From positions 16,545,636 to 16,609,635 of the forward strand of contig OZ022580.1 of assembly GCA_963669155.1 (NCBI GenBank): 64,000 bases of DNA, given 5' to 3'. The stretch is from Arbacia lixula. Taxonomy: Eukaryota > Echinodermata > Echinoidea > Arbacioida > Arbaciidae. Made by a program: the position numbers and the translations under genes. Under the pieces are notes generated by a model. The model worked only from the letters and a program-made list of their open reading frames with translations. It had not been told where the DNA came from and searched no databases. Below are positions 23,801-38,900 of this stretch, piece after piece (within the stretch, counting starts at the first letter, position 1; each line of letters begins with the position of its first letter).

Positions 23801-26800
23801 AGCATACAACTGGTTAGATAATCGGCGTACTGTTATGTTAAAGCGACTAAATAGAACACGTATGTTATGTCAGTCACTAACTGGACAGACTTTTCCTTGT
23901 TCATGCATTCTCAAGTACGTCTCGTCGGAGGAAGCATCCCTAGTGAGGGCAGAGTCGAGGTGAAGGTCGGCGGTGTCTGGGGTACCGTCTGTGACGACCA
24001 GTGGGACCAGCTTGATGCCGAGGTTGTCTGCAGGAGTCTTGGCTTCCGGTACGCTCTGGAGGCCCTTCCATACGCCTGGTTTGGCGAGGGATCGGGGCCA
24101 ATTGTCCTCGACGATGTCAGGTGTCAGGGAACAGAATCTACCATCTTCGACTGCGTGGCTATCACCTCCCACAATTGCCGCCATTCTGAAGATGCAAGCG
24201 TGATATGTGCACCAGTCATTTCTGGTAATTTGTTTCTAAATGTGAACATGCTTGTTATCATATAAATGTCTTTCCGTGATGGCTCGTGAATTTAGAAAGT
24301 ACCGAGTCATCTGCTCTGAATATATTCACGAACACATTCTATAACACAGCCAAGGCAGCTATTTGTTCTAAAGTATTTTACAATTTTCACATAGTCATTC
24401 AATTCGTTCACTTCGAAACGTTTAAAATGATCCATTATAGCGATTTATTGACATGACTTTTATGAGTATACATTTCAATTACACAACTGTCGGTTGCTGT
24501 TCAGCAGCATAGAAGGTGTTTACATGCTGATGTAAGTTGTACCCAACGATATGAAGCACATTCTGTTCAACAAATACATTCTGCTAAACTCCACACCTTC
24601 CCTTTCAGATGATGCAGTATCATTCATATCAGATAATGAAACGGTCAGGATTGCATCAACGCAACCACTAGGAGAGAGTTTAACGGTCCTAGAAGCAGAA
24701 GGTTCGAGGGGGTTTCGTGTGAGGTTTGTTGAACTAGACATCCGCACGAGTACCTTCATTCGAATAGGTAGCGGGAATCTATCCATGAGCTTGCAGCCCA
24801 TTGCCAGATTCCAAAACATCAACAGTCCCCCCGATGACGTGTTCCTACCAACTCATCAGATGTGGATTGTATATGGAAGGCACGCTACACGATATACAGG
24901 CCGCGTTCAACTTCTCATTACTACTCTTCCGGCTTCAGGTAGAGAAACCGTTTGATATAATCAATGAATGACCCCTTAACTATGAGACGCCCGTTCGGCC
25001 CCTGATTTTGTTATTTGCGTGTATTATGTATGCAAATTGTAAATACATGTACATTGATTGAATACTAAACATTAGGCCCAATTGTGCTTGAGCTACTGAC
25101 GAAAAGTCGTCACGAATTGTTGCTGTAGGCTGCTAAATGCTTATAGAGCATTTTACTTCTCATTTTACAATATCTTGACATTCAAGTACTGCTGTCTTTG
25201 ACACAATGTATTCCAAAGAGACCCAGGATAAACCTAACACCTATAAATACAGTGTCCTCATACTCCTGTTATACATTTTTTTTAATCATAGGAAAGGTCG
25301 CTGGCTCTTGAATTCACCAGCTCCTCGTGTTTTAAACATATTTCTGAAAGACTAGAGAATATGAACATGATTAAGTGCTGACATTATAAAGTGTGAATGT
25401 ATATAATATAATTTGCACATGTATAAACCAGTATTAACCCTTTGTGTGCCTGACGAAGTACTGCTCTATGGGATATGTGTGTCTTATTTGTGCAAAATGC
25501 ACACATGACGTGTCAAGGGTTAATGAGCTTGAATCTCGAATGATTCTTTACTTAGACTTGTTCCAGTGCACTTCAGAACAGACGTCAATCCTTGTGAGTT
25601 CTACTTGCAATGGCGTGCAAGAATGTGCACGCGGGGAAGACGAAGTGGGATGTTGTAAGTACAACTCTACTTATCTACTCTAACCTATCTTCAGGCAACC
25701 TACAATAATCCCAATAATTCCATGTGAATGTACCCAATCGAGAAATGTTACTTGTACTACTTTATAATTTGTTCGGAGAGTGTGATCAGGGATGGTTATT
25801 AGGAAGTTCATTTACAGCTGAATAAATTATTTTAGATGAGGTGTTCAGGCAGTCATTACAAAATAGATTTGTAGTATGGAATGGATTTTTTTTTATATTT
25901 TAACAAGAATGATCACGTACTGTTTTCTTTCCGTAGACATCCACCTGGCAGACGGGGAGAGTCAGCGGCTGTTGTCTTACAACTTTCCATCATCTAGAGC
26001 CGGAGCTTCTCTTCACAACGCTAAGTCCTTCTGGATCTTCTCCATGGACACTGAACCGTCGGACCAGTCTCCGAGAACGTATTACATCAACATCACAGAC
26101 GTATACATCGGCGCGGGTGACAACCTCACGGCAGCCACTGGGGATCATCCTGGCAACAGAACGAACACTGTGTTTAGCTACAGCGGGTATTCTCCAGCTG
26201 AATCCCTTCTCCCTATCGGTCATATGCTCAATGACACAACCTTCTTCATCGAATTTTCGACAGACCTTGAGGATGCAATAAGGGGATTTTCAATCAAAGT
26301 TTCTATAATTAATCCTGAAGGTAACCGTTTTCTCGTCCATTTATACTATGTTGAAATAATTGGTATATTACATGTCAGAAGTAAAGAAAAGAACAAAAAC
26401 AGAAAAGTGTCGTTCTTTAAACTCATATTACCATAGTTACCACCTTCCTTCATTCTCCAGGAACCTTTACCAAAATAATCTTATTATAAGTATTATTACA
26501 GATACTTTCTTATTTTAAACTACACATACGGTAATTGTATTCACCAAACATCATGTTTAATCCATGTGTGATATGCTCCGGTGACAGATTTGTTCTTTGT
26601 GGTCAAATTCGTACACTAATAATATTTAACATTCGACCAATGATTACATTTGATATTAATGCGGTGCCATAACGGGAAAACGTTAGCTACGAAGTACCAG
26701 GCGGCGAGCGGCACCAACAAATTGGTTCCGTGTGGACGTAGTTATAACCTTTATCACCAGCAACGAAATTACAATTGGGGGAATGTTGACGGAGCAATTC

Positions 26801-29800
26801 TAAGTTCACCTTTGAGTATACATCCATATTCACGATAGGTATATAATGTGTCTATTCATGAAACCAGATTGGTTCTCCTGCCGTCAAAGTGGCAGGTTAG
26901 CGCCCGCTGATGCGACCTGCGATGGGACTTACCAGTGCGACAACTACGCTGATGAAACGTCATGCTGTAAGTGAGAAGATATCTATTACCATTCAACAGG
27001 GGGTTGTCCTTTTCGTCACTATGCACTCAAAGGAAAAAAAAAACAGGATGACATTCGGCACTAGCGTTAGCGGCACCAAGTTTTAGTCCAAATAGAAAAC
27101 CTTCTTTCAATGAGACCAATGGACATGACAAGAATAATGTCAAACCAACATAATGTATCCAACTCAAAAAACATGCGTTTAGACGAAATTAACTATCCCT
27201 ATTCCATTTGTATACTAAGGGTCGCGTTGTAATGCATTTCGTACATTTACATACATCATATAGCATGTACTCGATAACACTACTTAAGACCCCGAGATAA
27301 TGTGTTTTTGGAACGGCGTTTTCCCATTGTTTCTTAGATTCACCGATATTCTTATCTGCGATGGATGTGTATACCATCATCATGCCATCTTTCATAATCG
27401 GTGGTTTCAATCTGTCGCTGTTCCAAACAAACTCAACGGTATTTCAAGTGAAGTTTACAGATGTGTATCTCCCAACTGCTGGTGACGTCATAAAGATCGG
27501 TACTGGGACTGATCCGCTGGACAACGGGTCGTTGGTGTTAGCTGCAGAAGGGGACATCAGCCACATGGATGATATCTTTATAGGGAGCAAGGAAATGTGG
27601 ATTGCTGTCATTGGTAGTTGGTCATCAAGCGGCGGTCGTGCCCAAATAAACGTTTCAACCTCAGGTAAGAAATTGTAAAGTTAAACGTATCTAAGCTCAA
27701 TACAATAGAACAACGGGAGTGTATTTTGTTCTTGCTAATGTGTATGGATACCTGACGTGTGTATATTCTCGTGACAGTTGTAAAAAAAATGAGTGTAGGT
27801 TTTTCTTGTATAAAGCTTTCAGACGAAATGTATTCTTCACATTTTAAAATCTCTTTTATCTGACTTGTGTTGATACCCATGCCTTTGACAGAAGTACTGA
27901 TTACCAGTAGCATGTAAATTGAATATCAATCAATTTATTGTAACTTGTATGATTTGCTCTATGTGTAGATCAAGCATTGTACGGTTGTACGTCTGAAAGG
28001 AAGTGGCTCCCGGGAGATCCAACTTGTGATGGTGTCCCAGACTGTCTACGGGGAGAGGACGAAGGGAACTGCGGTAAGTTGTACTTCACCTCTTACCATC
28101 CCGCTTCTTCATATGAAAACGGATGATTGCAAGCTTACGTTTCACTGCAAACCTGGTCGTGCTTGTTTCATCGATGGGGGTGAACTTTGATAATATTGAA
28201 ATACCATACCATATGAAATTCCTATGTGGAATTGCCGTGTATTTTCTTTTGAATATCGTTGTTCAGATTTCACCTTGACGGACGGAGAAGCCCAGCGGTT
28301 GGTATCGCATAATTACCCAGGCAACTACCGGGACAACGCTCACGCTCATTGGGTTTTCTCCACGGGCAGTTCCTCTAGTCAGGCTCAGATGGCCTTTTAC
28401 ATCAACATCACGGATCTATCGATCGGTACTGGTGACAGTCTTACGGCAGCAGCAGGAATCTATCCTGAAAACACCACAACGACTTTGTTTCGCTACGCTG
28501 AATATTCCCCAAGCTCGGATATTCTTCCTATTGGCCATATCGTCGATGTTGCAACATTTCACATTGCATTTTCAACTGACTCATCCGGCACACAAGGTGG
28601 ATTTTCGATGGAGGTGTCTGTTGCAACTGTGGAAGGTAGTGTGGTTTGTGTGATATGTTATGTTAAAATAGATCAACAATTTTATTATCAACAGTATGTC
28701 GTAGAACAAATGGTATTGAGAAAAGTGTCAAAGTCAGTAGGGAAAGAAATCGATTGCAGCGACAAAAAGTCAAATTTCACTAAATATCTAATGGGGAGAG
28801 AGCGTGATTATAAAATTTCTTTTTCGTTGAACAGGGCAAGTGACCCGCATTTGTAATATTAGTATTATCTTATTGAGAAGTAACTATATTAGACGTTTGC
28901 AATTCAATACTGTCTTGCCGTTACATCATAAATTTTGAAGCAAGACCTTTTGAAAGCGAAAATGATTACCATCTAAGCCAATGGCATTGGTATAGAGATG
29001 ATCAGTATGTAATATCGGTAATAGGTATTACGATGATTACCGTTCAAGGCCCGTTACTGCACCTGCCTACAAAATGTTCCCCTTCTTGTTGGCAGTTCTT
29101 CTCAGTGAAGGAGCCAGGGCGACCGAAGGGAGAGTAGATGTCTTCTTGGATGGGAACGTCGGCACTGTATGTGATGAATCCTGGGACATCCAAGACGCAG
29201 ACGTCGTTTGCAGTAGTCTTGGATTTCAGTTGGCACTTCACGCTTTACCGGGCTCGTGGTTCGGCCCGGGAACTGGAGCAATTTATTTCGAAGAAATCGA
29301 CTGTGAGGGCACCGAGTCCAGTATTTTACAGTGTCCAACTAGTCTTGCAACGGGATGTGAACACAATAAAGATGCAAGTGTGATCTGCTTTCCATCATCA
29401 TTTGGTAAGCCGTTCAATTCCATATTTGTGTTGAATTTAAAACACTATTCCATCTTAAAGAATATAATCTAAAGGAGGAAATCCGCCAACAATCACGCCT
29501 CCGCTTTGAACGGAGATGCTATTACAAGCAAACAAACATATTGTACACTTATAATATGCATGCCATGCCATTCTTTCACTTTCGCTTCAATGTAAGAACA
29601 GCATGTTCCGTAAAGGGGTTCAATTTAGTGTTTACCACCACACATTTGTATCAAAGGTAGTGTGCCCTAGTAGCAAACTTCATCGAAGTTAGCATAGATA
29701 TTGTCGATCGACATATTATTCTTTAACGATAACGTGTGTGAAACAGCTCTAATAACCTTTTCAGAGAAAATGACAGTTCAACCGTGTTTTGTTTAAAATT

Positions 29801-32800
29801 TAAAATGTTTCGCCGCGACTGATGTCTACATTCTTAGACAGTTTTCCATTGGCAGCATTGACTTTAGTACAGCATTTTTTAATCTGCGTAACGAGAGTTC
29901 ATCCGCCCGAGACGAGTAAAACAAAACGTGGCATCTTGCTTTGATTTTTACAAATCTTAATTTTAGACAAAAAGATGGATGTAGTTTTGTCAGCCAAACA
30001 AATTACAAACCGTCTACGTATTTACATGCGTATGACAACGTACTTCCATCAGGCGCAATTTCATCACCTAACATCACTGCAGACCAAGAAAACTAAAATG
30101 TCTGTTTTCCTTAAAATCGTGTCTGTTTTGTAAACCCTTTTTAAAAACACACATGAGTGTTCCGTTTTCTTTGCACAGATGACACAGTTCAGCTCACACC
30201 GGATGATTTCGTGGATGTCTCTATTCCATTCTTTGCGCCTCGTTCCTACAACGTCTCATCATTCCAAATCAGTTCAGAACATGGATTCAGAATTACATTC
30301 CTAGACTTGTATCTTCCGGATGGTGACGCCATGATTCAACTGGGCTACGGGAGCATCTCTAGCACCTTGCAGCGAACTCATCGCATCCAAGGCAACACTC
30401 GCGAGAACGATGATATAGTTATTGCAGCTAATGAGATGTGGATAGCTGTAAGCAATTTGGGAGCCCAGTCGGGGGGTAACGTCCGCATGCATATCTCAAC
30501 TCTCGAAATAAGAGGTACGAATACATTTACTGTATTTTTCAAAAGTAATGCACACGAATCCCATAAAGAGGTTAATAAACATAATCGCGAGTCCTATTTT
30601 GTCAAAGATTTTTCTTTTTTTTTAAACTCTTTGCTTGCCTAGCACGCAACTCTAGTTTGTCAAGTTACTTGTTCAAACAAAAAAAATTAAACTGGGCATT
30701 TTCATGCATGATAGTATGTGCATGGCTTACATGATGGAGATCACGTAATCTGAAGGATTAAAGGATTAAGTAGCACATTGTTATTGTTGACATTGATAGA
30801 GTAATTTTGTTGTGATCGTCAAGGTTGGTACACCAACGAATTTTCAATTAACAAACAAAATACATAATTATTCATTTTGAAAGTACGTTTAGTCCAAAGC
30901 GATTCATTCATTCCCTACATGAGTTTGATAAGATATATTTCTTGCCACAGAACCTCTTTTTGGAAGAGGAATTTCAGTCATTACTTTGACAGACGCAACC
31001 ATTTATCTGTAATATCTTATTTTTAAGCTTTATTGTTTTAATATATCGTAGCGTGTTTCAGGTTCATTACATTACGGGTCAACTTTCATTTGTGTTCTTG
31101 TGTCTGCATGTAATGTATGCACAAACCGGATATGTGCTTCGTTGACTGTTTTGTATTGCAAACGCGCAATTCCCTGCCAACATCGATACTCACACATGTG
31201 AACATAGATTAATGAAGGTATGAAACAAATCAGTTAATTTCTTCTTTTTTCAGACTTCCATAGATGTGACTTAGAAGGAGAGTGGATCCATCGAAATCGT
31301 ACATGCAATGGCATACAAGATTGTGTCCATGGAGATGACGAATTCGGCTGCTGTAAGTACATGCATGCATGTTTCTAAACTAAATGGAAACATGTACCAC
31401 TTTTTTCAATGTAGATTGTTCTTACGCAGTGATAAGAGTTCGCAATATACATTACTTGATAGAACTATTCATGATAATAATTGATAATGCGTTATCAATC
31501 ATGTCGTATAGTAGTATTCATGTTTTGCTTTAAGAAGTATGGAATGAATTTGTCTAATGAAAACAATATAAGTGGCATTCAGTTGCCATTTTACGAAACA
31601 TGTCCAAAGAAAAGGTGACATATTTTTTAAAGAGCATTATTCTGGTACAAGATTATTACAATTGTTTGAGGAGTTAAATTCAGGGGAAGAGGATTAAAAT
31701 AAAAGACATGGAAATTCTGGCCCGAAGTTCCTGGACATGTTGATCCTGCAGAGCATATTATGAAAACAGATGGTAACGCGGCTTTTTTTCAATCACAGCG
31801 TGAAAGATGAAGTTCATAAATTTCTTCTTAACTGTTAGATCGTGTATGTTATCGGGAATTATGAATATAATACACTGACCAGCAGTGTATCAAGTAAGTT
31901 TAACGATTATTGCATGTCGTGTTTCCTTTAAGATATCCACATGGCGGATGGAGAAAGTCTGCGGCTGACGTCTTTCAACTACCCGGCCAGCTTCTACAGC
32001 AGCGCCCTCTCTCGCTGGGTTTTCTCCATGGAGCCGAATCAACTTTCTCGATCATTTTATGTCAACATCACAGTCATGATCCTCAACGGTGATACCTATC
32101 TCAAGGCAGCAACGGGAAATCATCCCGATAATGCAACATCTACTATTTTCCGCTATGAATATGGATCATACGCCTTTTATTTTCCAATCAGTCATGTCAT
32201 CAATAATGAAACATTTTTCATTGAATTCTCGACTGGCATGAACAGTTTTGCTTAATTTTCAGTGGATGTATCAGTCCTAAACGTTCAAGGTAAGCCATTT
32301 TTTCGTGGGTAGTAATACAATGAATTAAACGTTTATTGAGCTTATAAACAGGGTAGATGTGAAATATATCTTTATGGTACATATTGATCCATTGAGAATA
32401 TTTTAACCAGCTTTAAACAAAAAGATAATCAAATTCATATACATAGCACAGTGGTGTGAATATGAGTATATTCTTTATACTAATAGTTTAATTGATAACA
32501 GCCTTAATGCAAAGATAATGAAAGATAGGAGAACTGAAGAACAGGATGTGCTACATCCAGTCATAATATCTTCTCTGCAAGTATCATATTAATAACTATG
32601 TATGTTTTAATCTTTTGTTTAAGTCTGTGCTTATGTGAAATGTCGTTGCTATCACAATAACTATTTTATAATCTATTAGTCACAATTTTGTTTTCAAGTC
32701 TTAACCTTAAGTCTATGATATGTATATCTTAATCATTCTGTGTCACTTGCAATTACACAATATGCCAAATTATAGAATAAAAAATAATATTTGTCCGTTA

Positions 32801-35390
32801 CATTTCCGTTAGATTAAATCTTAAATTCACATGAAGAAAATGATTTCCATTACCACACCCATTCAACCAAGGTCATTATTGAAAAAAGGCAAAATTCAAG
32901 ATAACATTCAGATAAGAAACCATAAACAACATGACGAATGAGAGAATAACCGCATTAAATCAATTGCGAGACGCACGAATGATAACACAATTTTCTATTT
33001 TATTTTGATTGACAGACTTCTATTTATGTAGTTCCGATTCGAGATTGCTTTCGTTTGAGAGCAAATGTGACGGCGACCTAGACTGTCTCGGCGGTGAAGA
33101 TGAAACAGCTTGTCGTGAGTAGAATCTGGCATAATAGACGAATGTCATTATCATTATCTTATACCACAGACAACGGGAAAAACTACCTGCAAGCATGTGT
33201 CTAGCCAGATTTTCCTGATTTAAACAAATAACCATGACAGTGTATTACATCAAACGGCAGAAAGATTTCTAGCTAACGGAGTGTCAGGATATTATATATG
33301 TGAAGTTCGTGAAATATAAATAATACATACATTCTTGTAAGGGCAGTTGTGTGATGACGTTGGTGCAGATGTAATTGTTAACGAAATGAGCAGTTCTAAG
33401 GGAGTGATGTACGATGCAGAAAAGTAGCGGCGGCGTATCTCCTCAAGAGGAAAAAAAAATAAATGTTCTCTTAGGCCTGTCTTTGACCCGAGCCATAGCA
33501 TTAACATCTTACTCAAAGCGGAACGATAATATAGGAAAGTATATATTTCATAATGGTAAAAAATGTATTTACTGTCAATGTCATTTTATGATATTAAATG
33601 CTTGGTGTGATATGTATTTAGGTTATAACGCCCTTTCAATTTAGATTTCGTCCTTGGCGACGGCGAGAGTCAAGCCTTGGCGTTCCAAGGGACTTCGTAT
33701 TTTCACCCAGGCAACACCAACACTGTTTGGGCCTTCTCCATGGATACTCAGGCGAACAGGTCTTTCTACATCAACATAACAACCATGCATTTGAACGGGG
33801 TTGGTGACTCTTTCACAGCGGGCATTGGGGATCATCCCGACAATACAAGCAGAATTGTTTTTAGCTACAGCGGAGTTGTTTTCATTTATAGCCCTTTTGG
33901 CTATGTAATCAATGATGCAACGTTCTACATTGAGCTGTCTACTGTCCTTCAAACCGCCTATCGACGCGTCATTCTAGACGTATCCACAATACATCCAGCG
34001 GGTAAATACCGTACCATAGGTATTGGAGAGCTATGGCCCTCCAATAAACATTTTTTTCTATTGTTTAATACCAAAAAATGTGCGAAAGAGTTTCATGGTT
34101 TGTTGAGCACTGCACATTTTTGTAAGGACATACAGATTAGGGTGCAAAGTAATTAGTTGTCCACTTCAAAAGAAGTGCAAAGTTATCCAGTTAGTATATA
34201 AAAGTTACAACACGAAGGAAGCTGAAACTTAAACATCAGCAAGTTCATCCTTGATTTTCATCCAATTACTGCGTAACATAATCTCCATGAACTTTACAGA
34301 GTGGGTAATGCTCATTCAAGCATTACACACTTTCGGACTCCATGTTGTCATGTGGTGGCAAAGACCTTTAGGTATACACAATAAAACAATTCGATAACAG
34401 TTTCTATCTAGCGGCCATTCTCAAAGTTTATCGTTTTGGGGCGATAGATAGTAGAGTAGATGTTAGTTCACTGTACTACAGTGTATCTTTAATAAAAGAG
34501 ACAGCCGTGATCCGTCAAGTGGTATGCTTCAGATGACTGTAAACATATAGGTCAGTGCACTGCTGTGTTACTGTTCTCTGTCTATGTACGTAAGATATCG
34601 ATACATCTTATGAAGACATGAACGCTACAGCATGTTTGTGAAATCTGACATGAAACGGTTTTTGTTTTAGCATTCTCCACTTCTCCAACTTCGATGTTAT
34701 TAAAGAGAAACACTTTAGGTCGGTCTCGACCCATTCCTTGATGTGGCGCCCTACTTATACAGTATGTCCTTCCAGGCTACACAGTCCTTATGGATCTCAT
34801 TATGTTACATTACCTTTATGTATGTTACAAGTAGTTACACATTCAGGATAATTTTTAGGATTCAAGTGCAGACTTTTCGAGTAGAAACATACTATTTATT
34901 ATTTCACAATTTCAATTTCACATATGCAAACAAAAATAAAAGGACTATAGAACTATGACAGTACTATTATCCATGTACCTGAATTTTCTTTTATCCATAG
35001 ACTTTTACAAGTGTGCGTTTCAACAGCTGACTATTCATAAAGACTTGTTATGCAATGGTGTTCAAGACTGCGGTCGTGGAGATGATGAAGATGACTGTCG
35101 TAAGTAGTTATGGGGGTAGATTTTTTTCTATGTATGTATTGGTATTGTTTACCCAGGGTAGCCCCTTCAGCGGTTGAACCGTGTTCTACCAGGGGTCCTG
35201 CTTTGATATGTAACACAACATGGTTTACATATATACAAATACATAACATGGACAGTTCACTGTTCAATGAACACCATTTTGGAGTTTGCATCATATCTGT
35301 AGACAATAACAGTTGAAAATATATCCCAAGTAGAATCACTTGTAACACTGGGCACATGTATGATTTCTTCTCGGCACGACTTGTAACCAA

Positions 35391-35424
<34 letters not shown>

Positions 35425-35855
35425 ATCCATTTCATCCATTTCTTTCACAAAATATTTAAATAAAAGAGTTGCCAAAGCTGTTGTATATGTATAATTTCTT
35501 ACATTGATATACTTTCTCCCATACGTGTACTGCATCAAACTACTAGCTTTGATCCAGCTGAGGCATGGCGGCTTGTCATTGTTCAAAACCCACCTGCACC
35601 CAACAAAGGAAATTATAATTGGTATAGTGTCGAGAATTTGTCAATCTGACGGTCAATCGTATCGGGGTCGCCTTAGCCACTAACCCGTCTCTGTGGTCTA
35701 GTGGTTAAGGCACCGGCGTTCAAAGCTGGGGGCCCGGGTTCGATTCCCGGCAGAGACAATTTTTCGGCATCACCAATTTTTCCAAAGGGTAGATAGGTCT
35801 GGGGAACCTTGATTTAAGCTACGCCTACCATTGTTCTCTTCATCCATTTCTTTCA

Positions 35856-35909
<54 letters not shown>

Positions 35910-35949
35910 GGTTACAAAACGTGCCGAGAAGAAATCATATATGTGCCCA

Positions 35950-35986
<37 letters not shown>

Positions 35987-38900
35987 TATGTATATATGTG
36001 TGTGTGTGTGTGTGTGTTTACAAAAATGATAATTGTATCTGTTTTTGCAGTGATCAATAAAAAAGTTGAAACAGTCGCTTTGCATCATTTTCTTCTTAAA
36101 ATGGTGATTTGATTTAAAGCTGATTATTTTTCGTGCGCTAGCAATGAATCGAATCTGAGTATTGTACATTGTTGTGCTTAAATAGTTTTCAAAGTTTTCA
36201 ATGGATGGATTGAAGTGCACATAGACAATGTTTAAGGATAGACTGGGCAATAACGCCATGTGAAAAAAATATAAATTAAAAGAAGAGAGAGAATATACCA
36301 ATCAACATTTTACTACTTCGACATTGTTGTGGAAATGTAAAACAAATATGTCTCTAATTTGTGTTATGTCTATCACATACATGATTGTATTTTGTTTTGG
36401 TTTAGGTTTGTGTGTTGAATATTATGTACTGCAGTTCGATATCATAAGCCATTGCGTTTACTGAAATGCTTTGCGTCATGTCTACTATACAGCTAATAAA
36501 GTGATTATTCCAATGTGTAGTGTATTTGTACAAATTACCGAATATTCTCTGTTCATTGACAGGAATTGCTCTGGGAAGTGGAGGAAGTCAACGCCTAACA
36601 TCTTACTTGGCTTATATGTATCCGTACGGCTCTACTCCCAACGCCCACTCTCGTTGGATCTTCTCCTTGGACACTCAGGCAAATGAGACTGAGGCGGCCT
36701 TTGTGGACATCACCCTCATATCTCTCGACTCTGGTGACTACCTCACGGCAGCTATTGGAGATCACCCAGAAAACAAAACAGGGACCGTCTTTAGCTACAC
36801 TGGATATCGGCCGAGTTCGTTTTCGAATCTCGGTTATCTCATCACTGATACGAAGTTCTACATCGAATTCACATCAAATACCATTACTACCCGAAGATCA
36901 TTTGATTTGGTTGTATCCGTCGGGCCATTGCGAGGTAAGATATATCAAATGCATACCGTCGCATAATCATTTGCATGAGTATCCATGGGCAGTGAGAGTG
37001 TTTTATTACGTGGTCTGGGCACTTGAAAACGTGTCTATCCAGTACAGTTGACATTGATTGATCCTGGCGGTGCCCTTGTATCAGCATTAATGCTCACACA
37101 ATTTATGTCCTCCAAATAGCAAGTCAGAATAATTACATATCCAAAACATTAACCGAAAGAAAAGGGCACATTGAATGATATAAACCGATGCAAGGTTGAT
37201 AGAGGGATGCCAGTTTCCCAGCGGAGGATGATTTCGGATAGGCAATTCGGAAATGTTAAGGCTGCTGAAAAGGATCTACATTTTAACCGTTGGATGCAGT
37301 ACCCTTCTATAGGATTTCGAAATGGTCTTTAAATTCTTAAACCTTGGAGAAAAAAAACAATATGAAGTTCTCGTGAAAAAAGATCGGGATTCATTTACGA
37401 TCAATGCCATTAATTTGCATTTCCCATTCCCGTGGCAGTTCGCCTCGGTGGAGGCAACAGAGCTTCTGAGGGAAGAGTAGACGTGTACATAGCTGAGAAC
37501 GTCGGTACGGTATGTGGTGGCGCCTGGGACATCGAAGACGCTGACAGCGTCTGTAGAAGTCTTGGATTTCAGCTGGCCCTGCATGCGCTTCAGGCAGGCG
37601 GATGGTTTGGGGCTGGATCTGGGCCATTCCTTCTTCATAACGTACAGTGTGTGGGTGATGAATCCAGCATATTCCAGTGTCCGTACGCTGGCAACACGAC
37701 CGACTGCCCACAGGATGATGTGGCAGGTGTCATCTGCTTCCCATTGTCACCTGGTAATATAATGTATTCCATTGCATGCTTTTGTTTGGTGAATAATTGT
37801 GAAATGAAATATTAAATGATTTGCTTCTGCTTTCCAGCACAATAGAACAACATGTTGTCATCAAATTCTGCGTCAACTCGAATTCCTCTGCGTTCCAACA
37901 TGTTCAAGATTAGTATATTTAATTATCACCAATCTAAAAATTACTACACAGCAAATTCACAAACATGCTTTACTTTTCTTACAATCTAACCTACTCTTTT
38001 GGAAAGAAACTGTCTTAAAACCAACACTAAATGGGGAAAATATATAAATTGTACGTGGGTACGTTGAATAAATTGTTGGTATAACCATGGTTGTCATGTA
38101 ACCAGCTTATTGGGATTACGTAGTGTAAATTGCGTGTCACCTGTGGTAAAACAGTATGCGAGAACCCTTCTGGTCTGATTATATATGATATATCTAATAA
38201 TTGCCCCCACAGATCCATATATCCACATGAAAGTCAGGTAGAAAAAAAACCACCCTTCCCTCAATGATTATTACCCTCCGTTTATTGCAGAATCAACATC
38301 GTACATCTCACCGGGAGATTCCGCTGACATTACTCTCCAAGACTTCTCGCCGCGCTCATACAATGTCTCCTGGTTCCGAACGGATTCCTCACTGGGTTTC
38401 AGAATAGCTTTCATAAAGATGAATTTCCCCTCCGGCTCTATCATCCAAGTGGGTTACAACAGCACCCATGGCAACCTGCAGCGAGTGCACAACATTCAAG
38501 GTCCTACCAATGGACACGATCATATCTACATTGCAGCTGACGAGATGTGGATATCTGCAAGCAACCTATTATCGTTCACCTCGGGATACGCTACAATAAA
38601 TATTGCACCTATGCAAATGGACGGTATAACACATACCCCTATTTAACAACATATGTGGACTGTTAACCCTTTGGGTGCCATATGTGCATTCCTTAATGAG
38701 TGATGCACATAATTCCCTTATAGTAGCGTTTTGCCTTGCACACAAATATTCTAATAAGATGAGGGCATACAATGCTAAATTGAAATAAAGTATAAATTTG
38801 ACGATGGTATGCTGAGTATTACAGTGGTACATTATATATCGTGGTTATACTGATTCAAAATTCAATTAATTATTTAATAATCAATCATCAAACATTGCCA

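Noticed and set aside
23697..23915. Upstream extension of the SRCR 1 reading frame
   Set aside because: The frame is open but has no SRCR or signal sequence, and an acceptor at 23914-23915 joins in phase to the preceding microexon.
35687..35757. tRNA-Sec
   Set aside because: The anticodon TCA fits, but the 71-nt cloverleaf has an ordinary acceptor stem and a 4-nt variable loop, unlike the longer tRNA-Sec.
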